Positions 1 to 7,160 are shown, numbered from the stretch's first letter. The stretch: DNA of 10,267 nt from JBHIER01 sp046760705 [NCBI: bacterium] (GCA_046760705.1 JBHIER010000076.1:1-10267), one strand, 5' to 3'. The notes: generated by a model not told the origin, from the letters alone. Numbers and translations are program-made.

Positions 1-1352
1 ACTTTGTTCATTTCAAAGTCGACGACGATGCTGTCCTCAATGCTGATGTACTTAGAGTCCTGACCGCCGATTTCGAAGACGGTGTCCACTGTGGGATCGA
101 AGTGGATGGCCGCTGTGGCCTGGGCAGTGATCTCGTTTCTGACTACGTCGGCCCCGACGTAGTCGCCCGACAGGTATCGCCCTGAACCTGTGGTGCCCAC
201 CCCGCACACCCTGGCCCGGTCCCCGAGCTCCTGGCCTACCTCCTTCAGCCCGCGACAGACCGCCTGAAGGGGACGCCCGGCGGTGCGTAAATATCGGCGA
301 GCGAGAATTCTTTTATCCCTATCGAGCACTACCACGTTTGTACTCAAAGAACCAACATCAACACCGACATACGCCTCGATCTTATTATTATCCCTGGTGA
401 TGAGTGCGTGCTTGGTCTGAGTCGCCTCGTTCTCCAGTTCGTAATCGAGGGAGAGTTTCTCCAGCCCTTCGGTCGGAACCTGTCGCTTCTCTAAATGTCT
501 CCTGATCGCTTCCGGGCCTGGCCATGGGCTCTCAAGCCTGAACCCGCGCTCCAGGGCCACCAGTACCGCCCCGATAGCCCCCATGGAGGTGAAGTGCTCG
601 GGAATGATCAACTCCTCGTCCCTGAGATCGAGGACGTCTTTGAAGGCCTTAACCACGCCGACGTTGGCCGCCACCCCGCCCTGAAAGGCGACGGGCTTGC
701 GGAAGCTCTTCCCTCGGCCCACACTGCTTTTGAAACTGCGGGCCACGGCATAACAGAGGCCGGCCACAATGTCGTAGTCCGGGGTGCCGATCTGTTGGAG
801 ATGGATCATGTCCGACTTGGCGAAGACGCTGCACCGCCCGGCTATCCTTGGGGGACGCTCCGATCCCAGGGCCAGCCGGCCGAACTCCTCCTCGATAGAG
901 AGTCCCATACGGCTGGCCTGCTGATCGAGAAAGGAGCCCGTCCCGGCAGCGCAGATGGTGTTCATGGCAAAGTCTACAAGCCGGGAGCCGCCGTCCTTGC
1001 TCTCCTGCTCCAAGAGGAGTAGTTTCGAGTCCTGGCCCCCCATCTCGATCACTGTCCGCACCTGAGGGTAGAGGGCTCCCACCGCCCTGGCCTGGGCCAC
1101 GATCTCGTTGACAAACTCAGCCCCCAACAGGCCAGCCAGCAACTCCCCACCCGACCCGGTCACAGCTACCAGAGCCACCTGATGAGGCGAAAAGCGCGTG
1201 AGGACCCCCTCTAAGGCCCTCAACACCGTCGGCAACGGTTGCCCCTTCGCCCGATCATAGTGGTCCTCGAGAATCCTCTTGTGCTCATCCAAGACGACGG
1301 TCTTTGCACTTACCGAGCCGACATCGATGCCAATAAAGACCCTTCTGTCCAT
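1..1352 (-). CDS. BadF/BadG/BcrA/BcrD-type activase with two ATPase domains (partial; C-terminus off left edge)
   Basis: I read 450 residues from an ATG at 1352 to the window edge, with no stop reached. The protein has two tandem ASKHA-fold ATPase units. The first has a phosphate loop IGIDVGS (residues 7-13), GSGG (66-69) and EMGGQDSK (103-110). The second repeats these as VGVDVGS (329-335), GTTGSGR (386-392) and EIGGQDSK (427-434). In the first unit, Cys134 (ICAAGTGSF) and Cys174 (GRCSVFAKS) match the two cysteines that bridge the [4Fe-4S] cluster in dimeric activators of 2-hydroxyglutaryl-CoA dehydratase. Such proteins couple ATP hydrolysis to low-potential electron transfer into a dehydratase or benzoyl-CoA-reductase-like partner. 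Double-ATPase versions are usually 1000-1500 residues and carry extra C-terminal dehydratase-like domains, so much of this gene probably lies outside. The ribosome site is weak (GAGAG). The ferredoxin gene 153 bp upstream is a plausible electron donor. The family call is firm; the partner enzyme is unknown. Confidence 0.9.
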   Translation of the reverse strand, partial: MDRRVFIGIDVGSVSAKTVVLDEHKRILEDHYDRAKGQPLPTVLRALEGVLTRFSPHQVALVAVTGSGGELLAGLLGAEFVNEIVAQARAVGALYPQVRTVIEMGGQDSKLLLLEQESKDGGSRLVDFAMNTICAAGTGSFLDQQASRMGLSIEEEFGRLALGSERPPRIAGRCSVFAKSDMIHLQQIGTPDYDIVAGLCYAVARSFKSSVGRGKSFRKPVAFQGGVAANVGVVKAFKDVLDLRDEELIIPEHFTSMGAIGAVLVALERGFRLESPWPGPEAIRRHLEKRQVPTEGLEKLSLDYELENEATQTKHALITRDNNKIEAYVGVDVGSLSTNVVVLDRDKRILARRYLRTAGRPLQAVCRGLKEVGQELGDRARVCGVGTTGSGRYLSGDYVGADVVRNEITAQATAAIHFDPTVDTVFEIGGQDSKYISIEDSIVVDFEMNK

Positions 1353-1505
1353 AAAAACTCTCTGCTCTCAAAAGGTGTCCAGGAGGGGAAAGAGCGGTTC
1401 ACCTGACCTCTCAAAAAGAGTGCACCCCTGATCCCGACCACAATACGGCCTGCACCTTTTGAGTCCAATCTTCCCCTGTCCGTCAGAGATAGATTCTGTT
1501 CTAAT
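1353..1505 (-). promoter_or_regulatory. Leader between ferredoxin and activase with an 11-bp inverted repeat
   Basis: The gap holds a perfect 11-bp inverted repeat, CTCAAAAGGTG at 1367-1377 and CACCTTTTGAG at 1453-1463, about 75 bp apart. A second, less perfect copy of the right-hand motif (CTCTCAAAAAGAG, 1408-1420) lies between the arms. In the transcript the upstream arm could pair with either of two downstream copies, one of them directly ahead of the activase ribosome site. That would allow alternative foldings. No clear terminator T-run or promoter was recognised. Regulation is an inference from repeat geometry only. Confidence 0.3.
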
Positions 1506-1730
<225 letters not shown>

Positions 1731-1783
1731 TCACCGCTGGAACTTAATTAGTGAAGCATCGCCTCAAACCGACCAGGCATAAA

Positions 1784-1827
1784 TCCGAAATTCAAATATC
1801 GAAAACCGAAACAAATTCCCGGAAATC
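1784..1827. repeat. A-rich degenerate CGAAA-like repeat tract
   Basis: This short tract is built from variants of TCCGAAAT and TCGAAAACCGAAA and is clearly more AT-rich than the flanking genes. It sits directly beside the REP-like element at 1835-1910 in the roughly 320-bp gap between mobB and the ferredoxin. It looks like decayed low-complexity repeat DNA. No reading frame or RNA signature was seen in it. Confidence 0.35.
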
Positions 1828-1834
1828 CCCAAAT

Positions 1835-1910
1835 TTGTCATTCCGGCCTGTCTGCCGGGGCAGGCTCTGCAGGAGTTTGTCCCGCACTTGATGCGGCGTA
1901 GCAATGACAA
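1835..1910. repeat. REP/MITE-like palindromic element with a three-stem fold
   Basis: This 76-bp element is bounded by perfect 8-bp terminal inverted repeats, TTGTCATT (1835-1842) and AATGACAA (1903-1910). Inside are two independent hairpins: CTGCC-GG-GGCAG at 1852-1863 and CCGCA-CTTGA-TGCGG at 1882-1896. The whole could fold as a three-way junction on either strand. Intergenic repeats that start with GTCATTCC and end with AATGAC are common in Desulfobacterota and related genomes as non-autonomous elements. No transposase is present here. The remaining sequence of the gap (1701-1783 and 1911-2017) shows nothing beyond a weak 6-bp inverted repeat just after the mobB stop (1987-1992/2006-2011). 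Confidence 0.6.
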
Positions 1911-2017
1911 GAAGTTGCCTCATGAAGAGAGTTGGTTGCTCCTTTTAACGGTGGTCTCTCTTTAACACCTCCACTCCTTCCATCGGATCTGAAAAATAGT
2001 CTCCCTCAGATTCAAAG

Positions 2018-2719
2018 TCAAGGGGAAAAGGCTATCTCTATCGACCCTTTGCGCACCCCTTTCAGGGATGAGAGAATGCCGATAATAGTGTTCCTGATCA
2101 TATTTGAGGCGAACGGATTCAGAGGGACGGTCTGGCCGTCGATCTTCACCACGGTCTTCGGACGGAGGGCCACACAGTCCTCCTCGGTTCTGTTCCCCGC
2201 CACAATCGCCTGAGCCAGCTCGTAGCACGTGTCGAAATCGCACCCTCCGCAGTCCAATTTCGGCAGCTTAAATGCTCTTCTAAGGACAAGGTCGGCGATC
2301 TCTCGAACATCCTTCAGGAGGGGGACCGCCAGATCCTCACCGGATCCCACTGCGCATATCTGAAGTCCATCGAAGAGGCTCTTAGCCTCGGTCTCATCCC
2401 GCAGGCAGACAATTTTGGGGTAGGTCCTCTCGTTCTTAAACCCTTCGATAACGGCGAAATCGGCCTCAAAATATTTCAAGACCTCCTCCAATTGCTTCGG
2501 ACCTGTAAAATAGAGTGCCGTCTCAGCCTCAGTAACAGCAGCCCCCTGCCCGGTACACTCTATCAATTTTGCACTGTCAGTGCCGGCAAGGGTTAGACTC
2601 TTGTCGGAGTGTTTTATCGTCGTCACCGTGTAGCCGCGTCGTTTCAGCTCCTGAGACAGATTGACCGCCAATGTGGTTTTGCCACTCTCCTTAAAGCCCA
2701 CAATGCCTATAGCTCGCAT
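2018..2719 (-). CDS. mobB: MobB-type P-loop GTPase fused to a [4Fe-4S] (FeS/PF04060-like) domain
   Basis: The N-terminal half (about residues 1-145) is a MobB domain. It has Walker A GFKESGKTT (8-16), the TIKH segment near residue 34 and VIEGFK near residue 91, typical of the GTP-binding partner of MobA in dinucleotide attachment to molybdopterin. After a linker comes a cysteine cluster, C157-x2-C160-x4-C165-x16-C182, with the CGGC...C...G...C pattern of the FeS domain of RnfB and the CO-dehydrogenase gamma subunit. A conserved-looking tail (about 188-233) follows. E. coli MobB is about 175 residues and lacks this domain. An ATG at 2719 and a GTG at 2722 both suit the ribosome site AGGAAA; I chose the ATG (233 residues). 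AOR enzymes normally carry bis-pterin without a nucleotide, so the role here may be cofactor trafficking or an Fe-S-sensing adaptor rather than MGD synthesis. The latter is an inference. Confidence 0.85.
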   Translation of the reverse strand: MRAIGIVGFKESGKTTLAVNLSQELKRRGYTVTTIKHSDKSLTLAGTDSAKLIECTGQGAAVTEAETALYFTGPKQLEEVLKYFEADFAVIEGFKNERTYPKIVCLRDETEAKSLFDGLQICAVGSGEDLAVPLLKDVREIADLVLRRAFKLPKLDCGGCDFDTCYELAQAIVAGNRTEEDCVALRPKTVVKIDGQTVPLNPFASNMIRNTIIGILSSLKGVRKGSIEIAFSP

Positions 2720-2722
2720 CAC

Positions 2723-3132
2723 AGATTTCCTTTCCTATAATGGAAACCGAAAGAGTCGCTCTGCCAGATCATTGCCATCTCCTGATTTCTGCCTGCTCTA
2801 TAGGTGACGAAGCCCGCCCGCCTGCTGCGAAGCGGGCAGGTATCGGTTACGGTACATGGTAACGTCAATAAAAGACGAATACCGTCACCCCTGTCTGCCG
2901 ACACGCAGGGAAAGACGAAACGGGCCCCGTTAGATATGAAGTTATCTCACGGGGCGGGCCCCGTTAAATGATTGGTTCAGCTAACATCCTCTTCCGAGAG
3001 CATCTAAAGAATCAACGCCCTGCTATCTCCTGCTTGGTCATCTCTTATTTAACGGGGCGGGTATCGTAACCCTAACCCAAAACGTTTTTGGTTGCGGCTT
3101 TGCCGCGCGGGGTGATGTACAGCCTGTATTGG
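2723..3132. repeat. Gene-free 410-bp spacer with nested GC-rich palindromes
   Basis: No credible gene is present. Several related palindromes are: CCTGC/GCAGG at 2821-2825/2836-2840; AACGGG-C-CCCGTT at 2919-2931; CGGGGC-GG-GCCCCG at 2950-2963; and a perfect 12-bp inverted repeat GCCCCGTTAAAT (2958-2969) with ATTTAACGGGGC (3047-3058). The motif at 2921-2935 recurs with one change at 2955-2969. A GGGCAGGTATCGG motif (2834-2846) recurs as GGGCGGGTATCG (3055-3066). Together they look like a nest of small palindromic elements that split mobB from the moaD-like gene. The mobB ribosome site (AGGAAA, about 2726-2731) lies at the left edge. I could not identify a promoter. Confidence 0.55.
3094..3106 (-). 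terminator. Possible hairpin downstream of the moaD-like gene
   Basis: A GCGGC-AAA-GCCGC stem-loop on the minus strand lies about 27 bp past the stop of the MoaD-like gene. It is followed by an A-rich stretch and an AAAACGTTTT palindrome (3079-3088) but lacks a T-run. It may mark the 3' end of the cofactor transcript or just be another palindrome of the adjoining repeat region. Confidence 0.25.
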
Positions 3133-3420
3133 CTACCCTCCACCGATGAGGAGCATAAAGGCTACCGCGTCCCCTTCCTTGAGAGCAGTATCCAGTCTGT
3201 CCCCGGTTATCCATTGCTTTCTGTTGAGGGCGATCTGGATCATGGTGTCAAATTCACCCCGCTCGTTTAAGAGAGCATCTCCGGCCTTTTTGCCGAAGCG
3301 CCGGATCAATTCATCGATGAGCTCTTTGACAGTCCTCCCCGGAAATTCGAATTCGAGCTCCTCCTTGCCCACGACCTTGGAGAGCATGGGCAGCAGCCGT
3401 ATTTCAAGATGAACCTTCAT
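3133..3420 (-). CDS. MoaD/ThiS-family sulfur carrier protein (ubiquitin-like)
   Basis: This 95-residue beta-grasp protein ends in GGG (93-95). That gives the exposed Gly-Gly tail that E1-like enzymes adenylate and that is then thiocarboxylated to donate sulfur in molybdopterin or thiamin synthesis. The first strand (KVHLEIRLLP, 2-11), the TVKELIDEL helix (30-38) and the D-x-L-x-x-A-L-x-x-GD-x-V segment (74-86) fit the family. I set the start at the ATG at 3420 and not at upstream in-frame starts, because homology begins there and AGAGG sits 9 nt ahead, overlapping the stop codon of the E1 gene. The 13-nt spacing to that gene points to co-translation with its activating enzyme. Placed in an AOR operon, it most likely makes the dithiolene of the tungsto- or molybdopterin cofactor. 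A separate MoaE is not visible. Confidence 0.88.
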   Translation of the reverse strand: MKVHLEIRLLPMLSKVVGKEELEFEFPGRTVKELIDELIRRFGKKAGDALLNERGEFDTMIQIALNRKQWITGDRLDTALKEGDAVAFMLLIGGG

Positions 3421-3433
3421 TGTCACGTACCTC

Positions 3434-4450
3434 TCAGTTGCCGACGTATTTCGAATACATCTCCCTGGCCACCTTCGGATCTTCAGTACCCTTGATGATC
3501 GCCCGCCCGTCAGGGAAGACGGCCATCTGGTATCCATCGATGCGGAGCATGAGCATCCCTTCGGAAAGCTCCGCGGAGCCGACGGGCTTTAGCTTTTTGG
3601 CCAAGGCCCCGAGGTCAACTTGTTTCGGTTTGTAATAGGTGATAAGGACTGTGTTCCGCCCGCAGAGTGCATTCACCGACGATCCCTCTCGAGCCTTTAA
3701 GGCCGGATACTCCCCCTTTTGACAGGTCGGGCACTCCTGTCGCCGGGCCAGCTTGGTCCGAGTGTACGTTCCCTGCCAGGCATCGCAATAGATGAGTTCG
3801 CCGGATGGGGTCCCCTTTCGAGTGAGCAGTTTGAGACATTCGGCCACCTGAAGGGAGGCCACCATATAGACCACAGGGGCGATGACCCCGTCTGTGTCGC
3901 AGGTGTGGAGGAGTTCGGGAGGAGGGGTCTGGGGGAAGATGCACCGCAGGCACGGAGTGAGGCCAGCAAGCACGGTGGCACTCATCCCACGGCTGGCAGC
4001 CGCTGCGCCGTAAATCCAGGGTATGTTCCCTTTAACGCAGGCATCGTTTATCAGGTACCGCGTCTCGAAATTGTCCGTGCCGTCCAGAACTACGTCGCAG
4101 TCTGTAATAATCTCTTCGATGTTCCCATAGTGGACATCGACCACTATTGCTTCGATTTCCGCATCAGAATTGATCCTCAGGAGCCTGCGCTGGGCTGCGG
4201 TGGCCTTGGGAAGATGCTGCCGCACGTCCTCTTCATCGTAGAGAATCTGATGCAGAAGATTCTCCTCTTCGACGTAATCGCGATCGACAATTTTGATCCT
4301 TCCGACGCCGGCCCGGACGAGGGAGTTGGCGACGACAGAACCCAGCCCACCACAACCGATCAGGACTGCCTTGCTCTTCGACAACAGTTCCTGACCTCCG
4401 GAGCCGATCCCAGAAAAGAGGATCTGGCGGGAATATCTCCGAGCGTCCAT
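3434..4450 (-). CDS. E1-like ThiF/MoeB/HesA-family adenylyltransferase with a C-terminal extension
   Basis: This 338-residue enzyme activates the C-terminal glycine of a MoaD/ThiS partner with ATP. Visible features are the N-terminal RYSRQILF motif (5-12), the nucleotide loop GCGGLGS (32-38), Asp56, DGTDNFETR (123-131), two zinc-binding CxxC pairs (C167/C170 and C240/C243), and Cys184 in TCDTDGVIAP where MoeB-like enzymes carry their conserved cysteine. E. coli MoeB is about 250 residues; here about 90 more follow, ending in a motif (YQMAVFPDGRAIIKGTEDP, about 308-326) seen in a longer subgroup of ThiF proteins. The adjacent sulfur carrier 13 nt downstream is its obvious substrate. The ATG at 4450 is preceded by GAGAGG placed rather close. 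The family is firm; MoeB versus ThiF duty rests on the AOR/MobB context. Confidence 0.9.
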   Translation of the reverse strand: MDARRYSRQILFSGIGSGGQELLSKSKAVLIGCGGLGSVVANSLVRAGVGRIKIVDRDYVEEENLLHQILYDEEDVRQHLPKATAAQRRLLRINSDAEIEAIVVDVHYGNIEEIITDCDVVLDGTDNFETRYLINDACVKGNIPWIYGAAAASRGMSATVLAGLTPCLRCIFPQTPPPELLHTCDTDGVIAPVVYMVASLQVAECLKLLTRKGTPSGELIYCDAWQGTYTRTKLARRQECPTCQKGEYPALKAREGSSVNALCGRNTVLITYYKPKQVDLGALAKKLKPVGSAELSEGMLMLRIDGYQMAVFPDGRAIIKGTEDPKVAREMYSKYVGN

Positions 4451-4523
4451 TGCCTCTCAACTCTGATACTCTCCCTCAGTCGCAGCAAATCTGTTCGCCT
4501 CGAGTCCATTAAATGGGGGAGGC

Positions 4524-5444
4524 TCAAGATGTTCCTTCGCTCAGGGTGCGGAGCATGTAATTGGGTTGCTCAATCAAAAAGAACAACATTCTCTCCAAAA
4601 ATGTACCGGCCATAAAGCTGACCAGAATGGAGGTGGAAGAGATCACCGAAGGCCCCCTGGCCACTGCCGACCCCACAATAAACACGAAAGGAAAGACGAA
4701 GGCAAACAAAAAGTACCATGGGGCGATCCTTCCCCCCTTGCCCCCAAGCACCTCCCCCAACGTTCGATCCGGGCCGGCCTTCACATACCTCACATAGCCT
4801 ACCCCCAGCAGAAATTGAAGCGCGATAAGACCGCCCAGGACCGTCAGGACACTTCTATATATGGCCACAACCCAGTGGGGAAAGAAGCTCACGCCGATCC
4901 AAAAGAGGGTCGATATGCCCAAAATAAAACCTGAGATGAGATAATACACCGGCAGGATATTTGTGTTCCAGCAGGGATGGGAGTAGAACTTATACGCCCA
5001 GCCAGTGGCTGCAAGAGTAAGCAGGCCCAATCCGATCACCCCACCCGCCGACACGATTGTGATCATATGAGGGAGCTCGAACAGATATAGCATCGAACAG
5101 TCGATAGCGACGGCAGCCGTGAAGGCCCCGGCTAAGAGAACCTCCTGGCTCACCTGCGATCGAGGATTCTTGATCATGGCCACGAAGCGCACGCGGTCGT
5201 TCAAATGAAAGATGGAGAAGAAGATCGCTCCCAGGATGAGAGTTAAAGAGAGAGCCAAACTCACTTTGACAAGACTCAGATATTGGTTTCGGATTTGCAA
5301 AATACCTGCCACAATCGCCACACCGAAAGACCAGCGCGAAAAGAGGACGAAGAGGACTAATGGGTAATCGGGATCGTATCGGACGGGTTTCCTCTCACAA
5401 TTTTCCCGGAGACGGAAATGGGCCGATTTGGGGAATGGGGACAT
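4524..5444 (-). CDS. DmsC-like membrane anchor subunit (quinone-reactive, eight helices)
   Basis: This 306-residue, very hydrophobic protein has about eight transmembrane segments (roughly 27-50, 57-80, 102-121, 127-147, 164-186, 195-217, 241-262, 268-291). It resembles DmsC/YnfH: YPLVLFVLFSRWSFG at the first helix, FHLNDRVRF (79-87) followed by NPRSQVSQE (93-101), and WNTNILPVYYLISG (159-172). DmsC anchors a molybdoenzyme and its four-cluster Fe-S subunit and exchanges electrons with (mena)quinone. I chose the ATG at 5444, with AGGA 9 nt upstream; the longer frame begins only with TTG at 5483. Unlike DMSO reductase, the gene just upstream encodes an AOR-family catalytic protein without a Tat signal. 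That suggests the complex faces the cytoplasm. The hydrophilic N-terminus of about 25 residues is longer than usual. The family call is good; the partnership is inferred from order. Confidence 0.82.
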   Translation of the reverse strand: MSPFPKSAHFRLRENCERKPVRYDPDYPLVLFVLFSRWSFGVAIVAGILQIRNQYLSLVKVSLALSLTLILGAIFFSIFHLNDRVRFVAMIKNPRSQVSQEVLLAGAFTAAVAIDCSMLYLFELPHMITIVSAGGVIGLGLLTLAATGWAYKFYSHPCWNTNILPVYYLISGFILGISTLFWIGVSFFPHWVVAIYRSVLTVLGGLIALQFLLGVGYVRYVKAGPDRTLGEVLGGKGGRIAPWYFLFAFVFPFVFIVGSAVARGPSVISSTSILVSFMAGTFLERMLFFLIEQPNYMLRTLSEGTS

Positions 5445-5464
5445 GTTTTGATTTCCTAAACATG

Positions 5465-5591
5465 GAAATATGGAAATATACAAAGACGCTTCTTACGGGA
5501 CTTATCACTTACTCGTTGGCTTTTTAATGCCTCCCGTTGGAGAAACCCAATGGAGCCTCCCTGATTCTAAATTTCTATGTTTCCATATTTC
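5465..5591. repeat. 127-bp inverted-repeat element between AOR1 and the dmsC-like gene
   Basis: The ends are imperfect 21-bp inverted repeats (5465-5485 and 5571-5591, 18 of 21 matching) with a perfect 12-bp core GAAATATGGAAA/TTTCCATATTTC. The interior has small hairpins (CTCC-CGTT-GGAG at 5531-5542; TTGG/CCAA at 5537-5550) and a repeated GCCTCCC (5529-5535, 5555-5561). It starts at the base next to the AOR1 stop codon and ends 20 bp before the DmsC-like start, just outside that gene's ribosome site. The terminal-repeat structure suggests a small non-autonomous mobile element, or a strong RNA hairpin separating two cistrons. No transposase was seen. Confidence 0.5.
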
Positions 5592-7160
5592 TTATGAGCT
5601 GAATCTCGCGATCTCCTCTGTTCGCCCAATCCCGTCCCTGACAGCCACGGCCCGCTCCAGTTGGATGACTCTCTCTGAGATTCTGAGAAGATCTTCCTCG
5701 GCCGTGGGAAGACCGGAGACGGCGGTCAACTGTTCAGCCAGATCGGAGGTGCTCAGGGCAGGGAATCTGGCGTAGGGCAGAGAGCAGACCCCTGAGAGGT
5801 CGGCCGCGCACTTCACTTCTTCGATCCGATTGACGGCTTCTGGTGTACGGCCCAGCTCGGTTGGACCGGTCGAATTTTGCTTCAGCCCCTTTATATGAGG
5901 GACCAACCGTTCGGTCCCACGACCTAAGATCTTGGATGCCCTCAATGCACCCTCGGCCAAAACTTCGCCAATCCCCCTCCGCGCGGCTATCCTGTTGATC
6001 AGCTCCAGGGCCCCATCTGGGTCTCCCCAGTGAAGAGCGATGTTGTCGGTCTCGTTTTCTGTCAGCAGACCCTTCTCAAAAGAGTTCATGGCCCAGGCGA
6101 TGGTTCCTCCGGTCGATACCGGATCGAGCCCGTATAAGATGCAGGACTGAACCATCTTCAGGATATAATCCCATCGAAAATTGCCGATGCCCGCTCCCAG
6201 AGCGATAACGCTCTCCCCGTTTAGCCCCCCGAAATGGGATCCGCCAAAGGGGCCGCTCTTGATGTAGGTGTATCGGCCGCAGTTGATGGGACAGGAGAAG
6301 CAGCCCTCCTTGGTGAAGAAATAGTTTCTGTGATAGTACTTAGAATTAAAATTCTTGGGGTGACCCGAACCGGATTCCCCCTGACCGTTCAATAGCTCCC
6401 CATAAGTATTGCGAAGAATAAGGAGTGTCCCCTCGGTACTGAGCTGTCGTGTGCGAGCGTCTTTTTCAACCGCGTCCATCAAACGTTGGGACAGCTTTGC
6501 CAACCGCTCAGGTTCAGCCACCCCCACGGCCCTGGTCCCCCGTACGGCCACCGCCTTCAGGTTCTTCGAGCCCATAACCGCCCCCAAGCCCAAGCTCCCG
6601 GAATCCCAGCAGAAAGAGTTGACCAGGGTGGCATATCGGACCAACCGTTCTCCGGCTGGCCCGATGCAGAGAACCTGGATCCTTCTATCACCGAGTTCCT
6701 CTTGGATGAGAACGGTCGTTTGGGCGATATTCTTGCCCCAGAGATGGGTGGCCTCTCTGAGCTCCACGTCATCATCTTCGATCCAGATATAGGTGGGCTC
6801 ATCACCCTTTCCTGTGATCACCAGTTGATCGTAGCCGGCAAATTTGAGCTCTGGGCCCCAGTGGCCGCCCATGCTGACGTTTGCGTAAGTGTGGGGCTCA
6901 AGCAGCGGCGATCTCGAGGTGACACAAGTGATGGCCGCGCACGGGGCGCAAGACCCGGTCAAAGGACCGACGGCCAGAGAGAAGGGCGTCTCTGGATGGA
7001 AGGGATCGAGGCCCGGCCCTGTCCCATTAGAGAAGATGTTAACATTCAAACCGCGCCCACCGATCCACGATTGGAGATCATCGGGACAAAGAGATTCCTT
7101 CTCAATCTGTCTCGTGGAGAGATCGATCCTTAACTGGGACCCGGCCCAACCTCTCAGCAT
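5592..7160 (-). CDS. Aldehyde:ferredoxin oxidoreductase family protein, shortened and divergent (AOR1)
   Basis: This 522-residue AOR-family protein has a typical N-terminus (GWAGSQLRIDLS, 4-15; IGGRGLN, 33-39; MGGHWGPELKFAGYD, 97-111) and GAVMGSKNLKAVAVRG (193-208). The cluster ligands are C287-x2-C290-x3-C294 and Cys459 in DLSGVC (454-459). The pterin-binding LDPVSTGG (345-352) and the second D-x-x-G-x-C motif are both present. Family members are usually about 600-650 residues. Compared with AOR2 here, it lacks about 54 residues between IKGL (423-426) and DLSGVC, including the RGxxH segment, and the C-terminal 60-80 residues. The loop where AOR2 has SASART reads CAAIT, so an arginine is lost and extra cysteines (71, 74, 79) appear. 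The ATG at 7160 overlaps the upstream stop (ATGCTGA), so translation is probably coupled. It could have altered chemistry or a non-catalytic role. No frameshift is evident. Confidence 0.88.
   Translation of the reverse strand: MLRGWAGSQLRIDLSTRQIEKESLCPDDLQSWIGGRGLNVNIFSNGTGPGLDPFHPETPFSLAVGPLTGSCAPCAAITCVTSRSPLLEPHTYANVSMGGHWGPELKFAGYDQLVITGKGDEPTYIWIEDDDVELREATHLWGKNIAQTTVLIQEELGDRRIQVLCIGPAGERLVRYATLVNSFCWDSGSLGLGAVMGSKNLKAVAVRGTRAVGVAEPERLAKLSQRLMDAVEKDARTRQLSTEGTLLILRNTYGELLNGQGESGSGHPKNFNSKYYHRNYFFTKEGCFSCPINCGRYTYIKSGPFGGSHFGGLNGESVIALGAGIGNFRWDYILKMVQSCILYGLDPVSTGGTIAWAMNSFEKGLLTENETDNIALHWGDPDGALELINRIAARRGIGEVLAEGALRASKILGRGTERLVPHIKGLKQNSTGPTELGRTPEAVNRIEEVKCAADLSGVCSLPYARFPALSTSDLAEQLTAVSGLPTAEEDLLRISERVIQLERAVAVRDGIGRTEEIARFSS

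Noticed and set aside
495-1022. Plus-strand open frame of 175 codons
   Set aside because: It lies opposite the activase, whose frame carries conserved ATPase and cysteine motifs throughout.
2745-2780. Possible sigma-54-like TGGCA element ahead of mobB
   Set aside because: The -12 GC is not at the required spacing, so it does not meet the consensus.
2719-2904. Minus-strand 61-codon frame ending at the mobB start
   Set aside because: It runs through palindromic repeat DNA, has no family resemblance and no good ribosome site.
2810-3070. CRISPR array
   Set aside because: The repeats are few, palindromic, of uneven length and spacing, with no cas genes nearby.
3719-4615. Long plus-strand open frame of 298 codons
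   Set aside because: It is antisense to the clear E1-like gene, has no recognisable motifs, and simply reflects the codon bias of the minus-strand gene.
5592-7160. Idea that AOR1 is short because of a frameshift
   Set aside because: The frame is open throughout, and both the deletion flanks and the DLSGVC motif are in register; the missing segments look like true absence.
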